A stretch of 64,000 nucleotides of DNA from DATCJY01 sp036562565. GTDB lineage: Bacteria > Bacteroidota > Bacteroidia > Flavobacteriales_D > Sanyastnellaceae. The notes under the pieces are model-generated. The model was not told where the DNA came from and made no database searches. It was given only the letters and a program-made list of their open reading frames with translations. Of the stretch, positions 59,372 to 64,000 are shown one piece after another. The first letter of the stretch is position 1. The number at the start of each line of letters is the position of its first letter. The DNA lies in assembly GCA_036562565.1 (NCBI GenBank), contig DATCJY010000048.1:47394-111393 (forward strand), given 5' to 3'. Both the position numbers and the translations under genes were made by a program.

Positions 59372-59986
59372 TTATTTCACCTTCACGCTGAACATTTTTC
59401 TATCTCCAATATATCCCTCAAGGATATCTCCAATTTCCACTTTGCCCACACCGGCAGGTGTTCCGGTAAATAAGTAGTCTCCTATTTTCAAAGTCATGAA
59501 TTGAGATACATAGCTGATGAGTTTGTCAATGCTATGCATCATGTCTTTGCTGGAGCCAAATTGAACTACTTGCCCGTTGCGCATGAGTTTGAACTCGATA
59601 TTGTCAAGATTTTGGAATGATGATACAGGAAGAAAATCATTGCTAATGACGGCTGAACTGTCAAAGCCCTTCGCTTTCTCCCAAGGATGTCCCTTTTTCT
59701 TGAGGTCATCTTGTACATCGCGTGCGGTAAAATCAATACCTAATCCTATCTCGTCATAATAGCGTGAGGCAAATTGCTCTTCAATGTTTTTACCCAATCG
59801 ATTGATGCGAACTACCAGTTCAACTTCATAATGTACATTGTTTGTCCAGTCAGGGATGTAGAATGGATTGCCTTTTGGCAGTATAGCAGAGTCCGGTTTG
59901 CAAAAGAACATGGGTTCTTCCGGTACGACATTCCCTAATTCCTTGGCGTGGTCATGGTAGTTGCGACCAATGCAGATTATTTTCAT
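59372..59986 (-). CDS. Fumarylacetoacetate hydrolase family protein
   Basis: A 204-residue member of the FAH superfamily, which cleaves C-C bonds in 2-oxo acids or isomerises/decarboxylates related dicarboxylates. The short form begins KIICIGRNYHDHAKEL and contains VHYEVELVVRI (metal-binding Glu pair), GIDFTARDVQDDLKKKGHPWEKAKGFDSSAV and LFTGTPAGVGKVEIGD. The exact reaction (oxaloacetate decarboxylase, acylpyruvase) cannot be told from sequence. Confidence 0.9.
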   Translation of the reverse strand: MKIICIGRNYHDHAKELGNVVPEEPMFFCKPDSAILPKGNPFYIPDWTNNVHYEVELVVRINRLGKNIEEQFASRYYDEIGLGIDFTARDVQDDLKKKGHPWEKAKGFDSSAVISNDFLPVSSFQNLDNIEFKLMRNGQVVQFGSSKDMMHSIDKLISYVSQFMTLKIGDYLFTGTPAGVGKVEIGDILEGYIGDRKMFSVKVK

Positions 59987-60011
59987 AAACTAATTTCTTG
60001 AGGCAAATCTA

Positions 60012-61376
60012 TTACCGCACGAATTCGATTACTACTCTGCGGTCATGTGTACTCTCCTGTTTAGAGTCTCGATCGCCAAAGTACTTTGTGATGAAGCGAT
60101 TGGGTGATAATCCACTGCTGATTAGAAAGCGCTTCACGGTATTCGCACGCTCTTGGGATAGGATGAGATTCTTGGCAGCATCACCTGTTTTATCGGCATA
60201 ACCGGTAATAATCAAATTAAGTGATGGGTCGCGAGCCAGAATGTCTACAATTTCATTGAGTGCAAGCTTAGAACCGGCATCAAGGGATGTGGATGCTTTT
60301 GCAAAGTACACATTCATAGATGTAGGCACATTGCTCACCGTTACAGGTCGGAAGCGTTCAGGAGCCACCGTTGCATTACCACCATCTGCAATTGCATCAC
60401 CGGTGTTCATCTGTACCAAGGTAAACACCATTTCTCTCAAGTCATCAATCTGTTTTTGCATGGCAAGACTTTTCTCGTCTTGCTGCATTTGCCATAATCG
60501 CAATTGCTCAGACCGCAATTCATCAATTTGTTTTTGCATGCCGTCTAGCTTTGCATTATTTGCTTCCAACAATTTAAGCACTTGAGCCGTGAGATTTGCC
60601 TCACTTGAAGTGGTGGTAGTGTAGGATTGGTCCGGTTTACCACTGATGGTTGTATTGTCCTTGAAGTTGATGAGTGCTATCGATTCATCGCTGAGTTTCA
60701 CCTTGATAGGCTGCAATGGCTTATTTCGATCATATGAAAGATATTCATCGAGCAATTGCTTCTTGGCTCCTTCATCAATTAATGTTTCATCTATAGAAGA
60801 GACGACCATCAGGTTGTCATTTGAGAAGAAGCCCACCTCCATGTCAACCAACAACTTTAAATCGCTCAGTTCTTTTTGCAGATAAGTGCGCTGCATGTAT
60901 TGCCGATCGGAATCACGGTTTGCATCGGCAGCAATATTGGTTTTACGAAAATCCAAGCGGTCGATGGCACTGATTTTATCCTCTACCATGCGCGAGAATC
61001 CCTTGAAGTCTTTCAATTTCTCGTAATCGTAAAAGTCAAGGACACCCAGCACAATATTGTTGAGGTCTTTAAGAGTTTCTTTTTTGCTTTTGCGCAGGCG
61101 CACATCATTGTCCACAATCTCTGCGCAACGGTCGATGTAAAGATGGAGATAAGAACCCACGAGCGATTGAAAATCATTGAGCTGGGATTTGCTGGCAGGC
61201 TCGTAATAATTGATGACGATGCGGTGTTCGGTCGTCTTCGTAGCTACGAAGTTCTCAGTTCCGTGCACGGTAGTATCGCCCAAGTAATGATTGATTACAG
61301 TCGTCTTTTGACCGTACAAAAATGTACAGCAAAGCAGCTGAATTATCAGAATAAGATAGGCAATCCGTGTCTGCAT
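60012..61376 (-). CDS. OmpA family protein with long helical region
   Basis: 454 residues with signal peptide (ending LYGQ). The first 200 residues are alpha/beta, without a clear family; about 260-315 are coiled-coil (LEANNAKLDGMQKQIDELRSEQ). The C-terminal OmpA domain has LIITGYADKTGDAAKNLILSQERANTVKRFL, an intact peptidoglycan-binding site. A structural link between membrane and wall is likely. It is separated from the FAH gene by 25 bases, on the same strand, so the two may be co-transcribed. Confidence 0.85.
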   Translation of the reverse strand: MQTRIAYLILIIQLLCCTFLYGQKTTVINHYLGDTTVHGTENFVATKTTEHRIVINYYEPASKSQLNDFQSLVGSYLHLYIDRCAEIVDNDVRLRKSKKETLKDLNNIVLGVLDFYDYEKLKDFKGFSRMVEDKISAIDRLDFRKTNIAADANRDSDRQYMQRTYLQKELSDLKLLVDMEVGFFSNDNLMVVSSIDETLIDEGAKKQLLDEYLSYDRNKPLQPIKVKLSDESIALINFKDNTTISGKPDQSYTTTTSSEANLTAQVLKLLEANNAKLDGMQKQIDELRSEQLRLWQMQQDEKSLAMQKQIDDLREMVFTLVQMNTGDAIADGGNATVAPERFRPVTVSNVPTSMNVYFAKASTSLDAGSKLALNEIVDILARDPSLNLIITGYADKTGDAAKNLILSQERANTVKRFLISSGLSPNRFITKYFGDRDSKQESTHDRRVVIEFVR

Positions 61377-61527
61377 AGACGAAATTCAAAGATACGGTGA
61401 AACTCGATTGTCTCCGTAACTCTTGGATTCTTAACCGGCTGAATTACACACAGGATATGAACACGAAAGGCAATAAAAATCAGTGTGTTTTTCATGTATG
61501 TTTGTTTCACACTATAACGCTACATGC

Positions 61528-62475
61528 ATGAGAAATCGAATCATCCTGTTGGCAACGCTTGCTTTGATGGTAAGTATTGCTGGCTGTAAGAAAGAGGAAA
61601 AATCCCAAGATGAACAGCCAACGAATCCGGCTGAAAATGCTCCTAAACTCATTTTCAAATTTGTTTTTGATTCAACACAGGTGCGACTCAATAACTTGGG
61701 GCAGCCTTCAGAAATACCTGCAGGGCATGGTGCCCAATCTCCACATTTCCGAAAAATCAGCCAGCACTATATTGAACTAGCAAATGACTGGAATCTCTTA
61801 GGAGCTGGGGAAGTATTGTTCCAAGGACATGAAACGACTCAAGGTGGTGCCACGGCTATTGACCATAACGCTTCGGTGAAAACCGGAAATGGTGAAGTGT
61901 TCTATTCAGTGCCATTGAGTTCTATTGAGCCGGGGAGTTATAAGTGGTTGCGCGTTTCGCTAGCTTATCAGGAATATGATATTGAGTTAAAATATGAAAC
62001 ACCGTGGGTTTCGGGTGTAACGACCGGTACAGTGGGTTCTTTCATTGGTTACCGCACTTATATCGACCAATACACCTTAAACGGACAAACCTATGTTCCT
62101 TCAGAAGCAACAGGAGGAGTAGGTAACCACCCACAGGGATATTGGGGATTCCAAACAACCATCTTGGGGCAAACCTTGTTTTTCGATGGTCAGGCTCCGG
62201 AAGGCGCAACCACTGTACCCAATCCGCTCTTTGCTACTTCTCCGATTCCTCAGGGAAGTTGCGTTGTAACAGGTCAGTTTGTGGATGTGAACCATGTAAA
62301 CTCCCCATTGGTAATTACCGGAAATGAAACAGATGACATTGTTATCACTGTGTCCCTTTCAACCAACAAAAGTTTTGAATGGATAGAGGTAAATGAAGAT
62401 GGTTACTTCCAACCGGATGCAGGCGAAAGTGTTGTAGATATGGGGATACGAGGTATGATTCCGATTGTCAATTAA
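61528..62475 (+). CDS. Conserved Bacteroidota lipoprotein
   Basis: 315 residues from ATG 61528 with a lipoprotein signal (LMVSIAGCKKEE). The mature part is beta-rich with LIFKFVFDSTQVRLNNLG, AGEVLFQGHETTQGGATAID, FYSVPLSSIEPGSYKWLRVSLAYQEYDIE, and ends VVDMGIRGMIPIV. I believe this order is conserved in unnamed Bacteroidota lipoproteins. Some resemble the MbnP copper-binding family but I cannot confirm it. A GTG-started reading from 61483 is disfavoured. Confidence 0.7.
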   Translation: MRNRIILLATLALMVSIAGCKKEEKSQDEQPTNPAENAPKLIFKFVFDSTQVRLNNLGQPSEIPAGHGAQSPHFRKISQHYIELANDWNLLGAGEVLFQGHETTQGGATAIDHNASVKTGNGEVFYSVPLSSIEPGSYKWLRVSLAYQEYDIELKYETPWVSGVTTGTVGSFIGYRTYIDQYTLNGQTYVPSEATGGVGNHPQGYWGFQTTILGQTLFFDGQAPEGATTVPNPLFATSPIPQGSCVVTGQFVDVNHVNSPLVITGNETDDIVITVSLSTNKSFEWIEVNEDGYFQPDAGESVVDMGIRGMIPIVN

Positions 62476-62871
62476 TTACATCGGGAAGTCGTTCCCGTTG
62501 TTGATATTGTGCCGCTCCACACGGATATTGCCAAGGATGAAACCGTTGGCGATGGAGATGAGTAATGACAACCACACGGCAGACCAAAACGAAGCAACGT
62601 GGAATCCAGGAACGATTTCAGCGGCTATGAGAATAATTGCGGCATTGATTACCAATAAAAATAACCCAAGCGTGAGCAATGTGGCCGGAATGGTGAGCAA
62701 CACCAAGAGTGGTTTCAAGAATGCGTTAAGTACGGCCAATACTATAGCCGTAATGATGGCCACCCAGCCTTGGTCGAACCCGATGCTATCCATCAAATAA
62801 TCAGCAATCAGCAATACGAGTGTGGTTGTGATGAGTTGGAAAAAGAGACGTTGTAATTTCGAGTTTGCCAT
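62476..62871 (-). CDS. Phage-holin-family (DUF/4-TMS) membrane protein
   Basis: A 131-residue protein with four hydrophobic segments (starting QLITTTLVLLIADYLM, VAIITAIVLAVLNAFLKPLLVLLTIPATLLTLGLFLLVINA). The motif NAFLKPLLVLLTIPATLLTLGLF is typical of the superfamily IV holin-like proteins found in bacterial genomes without prophages, here with no phage genes around it. Function unknown. The ATG at 62871 lies 4 bases from an exact -7 box; an upstream reading to 62907 is not used. Confidence 0.85.
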   Translation of the reverse strand: MANSKLQRLFFQLITTTLVLLIADYLMDSIGFDQGWVAIITAIVLAVLNAFLKPLLVLLTIPATLLTLGLFLLVINAAIILIAAEIVPGFHVASFWSAVWLSLLISIANGFILGNIRVERHNINNGNDFPM

Positions 62872-62875
62872 GATG

Positions 62876-62883
62876 CAAATGTA
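62876..62883 (-). promoter_or_regulatory. -7 promoter element of the holin-like gene, four bases from the ATG
   Basis: TACATTTG on the minus strand (62883-62876), then CATC and the ATG at 62871. Exact -7 consensus and the same 4-base gap as at panB. A -33 box is not clear. It predicts a leaderless mRNA. Confidence 0.5.
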
Positions 62884-62915
62884 AGCCATCGTGCAAACCT
62901 TGTTCACTTCTTCAT

Positions 62916-62946
62916 TTTGCTGCTCTTGCCAGAGCCGATACCTTTG
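62916..62946 (+). promoter_or_regulatory. fsa promoter, consensus Bacteroidota form
   Basis: TTTG (62916-62919), 19 bases, TACCTTTG (62939-62946), both exact. It lies 20 bases before the ATG at 62967. Confidence 0.75.
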
Positions 62947-62966
62947 CCTACCAAATAAAAAACAAC

Positions 62967-63632
62967 ATGAAATTTTTCATCGATACAGCGAATCTCGACC
63001 AAATCAGAGAAGCAAATGATTTGGGAATATTGGATGGAGTAACTACCAACCCTTCTTTGATGGCGAAAGAGGGAATCACCGGTAAGGACAATGTGATGAA
63101 GCACTACAAAGCAATCTGCGAAATCGTAGGTGATGGCGATGTGAGTGCCGAAGTTATTGCTACCGACTTTGAAGGTATGATCAAAGAAGGAGAGGAGCTA
63201 GCAGAATTGCACGAAAACATCGTGGTGAAAATCCCAATGATAAAGGATGGTGTAAAAGCTTTGAAATATTTCGCAGATAAAGGCATCCGCACCAATTGCA
63301 CGTTGGTATTCTCTGCCGGACAAGCCTTGCTTGCCGCTAAAGCCGGTGCGAGCTATGTTTCTCCATTCATCGGTCGCTTGGATGATATATCATTCGATGG
63401 TCTTGAGCTCATCGAGCAAATCCGAGTGATTTATGATAACTATGGTTTCGATACAGAAATCTTGGCGGCATCCGTGCGCCACCCGATGCACATCGTGAAA
63501 TGCGCTGAAATTGGTGCAGATGTAATGACCGGTCCATTGAGCGCTATCATGGCTTTGCTCAAGCATCCATTGACTGATAATGGTCTTGCTCAATTCCTCG
63601 CTGACCACAAAAAAGCAAGTGAAAAGAAATAA
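62967..63632 (+). CDS. fsa: Transaldolase/fructose-6-phosphate aldolase (small type)
   Basis: 221 residues of the short transaldolase family (Fsa/TalC), which cleave fructose-6-phosphate or move dihydroxyacetone units. MKFFIDTANLDQIREANDLGILDGVTTNPSLMAKEG is the family start, Lys88 in NIVVKIPM forms the Schiff base, and RLDDISFDGLELI and ASVRHPMHIVKCAEIGADVMTGP complete the barrel. Whether it acts as aldolase or transaldolase cannot be read here. It has its own promoter and terminator. Confidence 0.93.
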   Translation: MKFFIDTANLDQIREANDLGILDGVTTNPSLMAKEGITGKDNVMKHYKAICEIVGDGDVSAEVIATDFEGMIKEGEELAELHENIVVKIPMIKDGVKALKYFADKGIRTNCTLVFSAGQALLAAKAGASYVSPFIGRLDDISFDGLELIEQIRVIYDNYGFDTEILAASVRHPMHIVKCAEIGADVMTGPLSAIMALLKHPLTDNGLAQFLADHKKASEKK

Positions 63633-63653
63633 TCTTTTGATTTGGATAAATCG

Positions 63654-63682
63654 AAAACGGCTTCCAATTGGAAGCCGTTTTT
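63654..63682 (+). terminator. Terminator after fsa
   Basis: Perfect 12-bp stem (63654-63665 with 63670-63681), loop AATT, T-run included in the distal arm. Confidence 0.85.
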
Positions 63683-63859
63683 CTTTTGTCTTATTGCTTG
63701 ATAAGCATTTGAGTCAATGTTCTCCCAACTTCGAAACACATGCATCATTGAAATGATAGTCATACGTGATTATCTTCAAAAAATCTTTGTGAGGCTCATT
63801 AAAATATGCACATCTTCATTTCTTATGGAAAATCACTATCTCATAGACACAAGAAAAAG

Positions 63860-63886
63860 AAAGGCTACCTCTTGGAGATAGCCTTT
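63860..63886 (-). terminator. Terminator of the hpf/raiA-like gene
   Basis: Arms 63860-63870 and 63876-63886 pair with one wobble, 5-base loop, T-rich on the minus strand. It lies 24 bases past the stop at 63910. The rest of the gap 63683-63859 shows nothing recognisable. Confidence 0.65.
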
Positions 63887-63909
63887 TCGTATGAGAGTCG
63901 CTAAGAACC

Positions 63910-64000
63910 TTAGTTCTTTGCTCTGTGCTTATCAATTTGTCTTCTCAAAGCATCTACCGCAGTGTCGGTAGCTTCTTCGAAGGAGCGGCATTGTCTTTTT
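63910..64000 (-). CDS. hpf: 3' end of a ribosome hibernation/RaiA-type factor (cut off)
   Basis: The last 29 codons of a minus-strand gene are seen, ending in TAA (63912-63910). They read KRQCRSFEEATDTAVDALRRQ then IDKHRAKN. This matches the C-terminal helix of HPF/RaiA-type proteins, where SFEEATDxAVDALxRQ is conserved. The body of the gene is beyond the right edge, so the call is only moderate. HPF binds the 30S subunit and stops translation in starved cells. Confidence 0.6.
   Translation of the reverse strand, partial: KRQCRSFEEATDTAVDALRRQIDKHRAKN

Noticed and set aside
62476..62871. The holin-family protein as evidence for a prophage
   Set aside because: No phage lysis, capsid, integrase or attachment site nearby; this family is common as a chromosomal membrane protein.
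63683..63859. Tiny frames between fsa and the hpf-like gene (for example the ATG at about 63825, 18 codons)
   Set aside because: It runs into the terminator hairpin and has no coding features.

Overview
The window is a chromosomal segment of a Bacteroidota bacterium, most likely in or near Flavobacteriales. The evidence is type IX secretion (T9SS) sorting domains of both types (type A at 11530-13071 and 13239-14774, type B at 38775-44648), a PorP/SprF-family gene, a PorE-like OmpA protein, SprB repeats, promoters of the Bacteroidota form TTTG-N17-19-TAnnTTTG, weak Shine-Dalgarno signals and a long-type GAPDH. No rRNA, tRNA, CRISPR array, insertion sequence or prophage was found, so this looks like stable core chromosome with a few unusual accessory loci.

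Layout. 1-6614: GAPDH (cut by the left edge), DegP/HtrA protease, a GNAT-pirin pair, a DUF6157 protein, and the operon panD - flippase-like membrane protein - rfaE2. 6713-8840: a self-contained plus-strand operon with a 44-residue ORF, a helical kleisin-like protein and an MksE-like protein, but no SMC ATPase. 8926-11497: Kup potassium transporter and a HEAT-like protein. 11530-14774: a divergent pair of T9SS-secreted proteins, one with five six-cysteine Kunitz-like modules between two Kazal domains, the other a Lys-C-type protease fold whose catalytic triad appears lost. 14760-21182: CysZ-like protein, 2-oxoglutarate dehydrogenase E2 and E1, split by a glycosyltransferase on the other strand. 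21419-27086: FemAB-like acyltransferase, the run rmlA - polyprenyl synthase - small protein, and an RND/MMPL exporter. 27180-29835: Nif3-like protein with a coiled-coil partner that has lost its zinc-ribbon cysteines. 30059-32112: unknown protein, a tandem SiaB-type kinase and a SiaC-type phosphoprotein, a putative partner-switching module.

32244-38128: rpsT, radC, UDP-GlcNAc 2-epimerase, a polysaccharide deacetylase-like protein, an LTXXQ periplasmic protein, xerD and rlmB. 38314-47889: a surface or T9SS cluster comprising a small secreted protein, a 1957-residue SprB-repeat protein, a PorP/SprF protein and a PorE-like lipoprotein. 47964-57995: RluA-type pseudouridine synthase, panB, an M1 aminopeptidase overlapping lpxH, two related OmpA proteins, hemE and a MOSC protein. 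58090-64000: secreted GH16 hydrolase, a possible structured RNA, FAH-family enzyme, a fourth OmpA protein, a lipoprotein, a holin-like membrane protein, transaldolase-like fsa, and the 3' end of a probable hpf/raiA gene.

The strongest leads are the inhibitor/pseudoprotease pair (11530-14774), the kleisin/MksE operon without an SMC subunit (6818-8781), the tandem SiaB/SiaC module (30059-32112) and the cysteine-less zinc-ribbon protein (27180-28730). Several genes (panD, panB, the holin-like gene) have a -7 element only 4-5 bases from the ATG, which predicts leaderless mRNAs.
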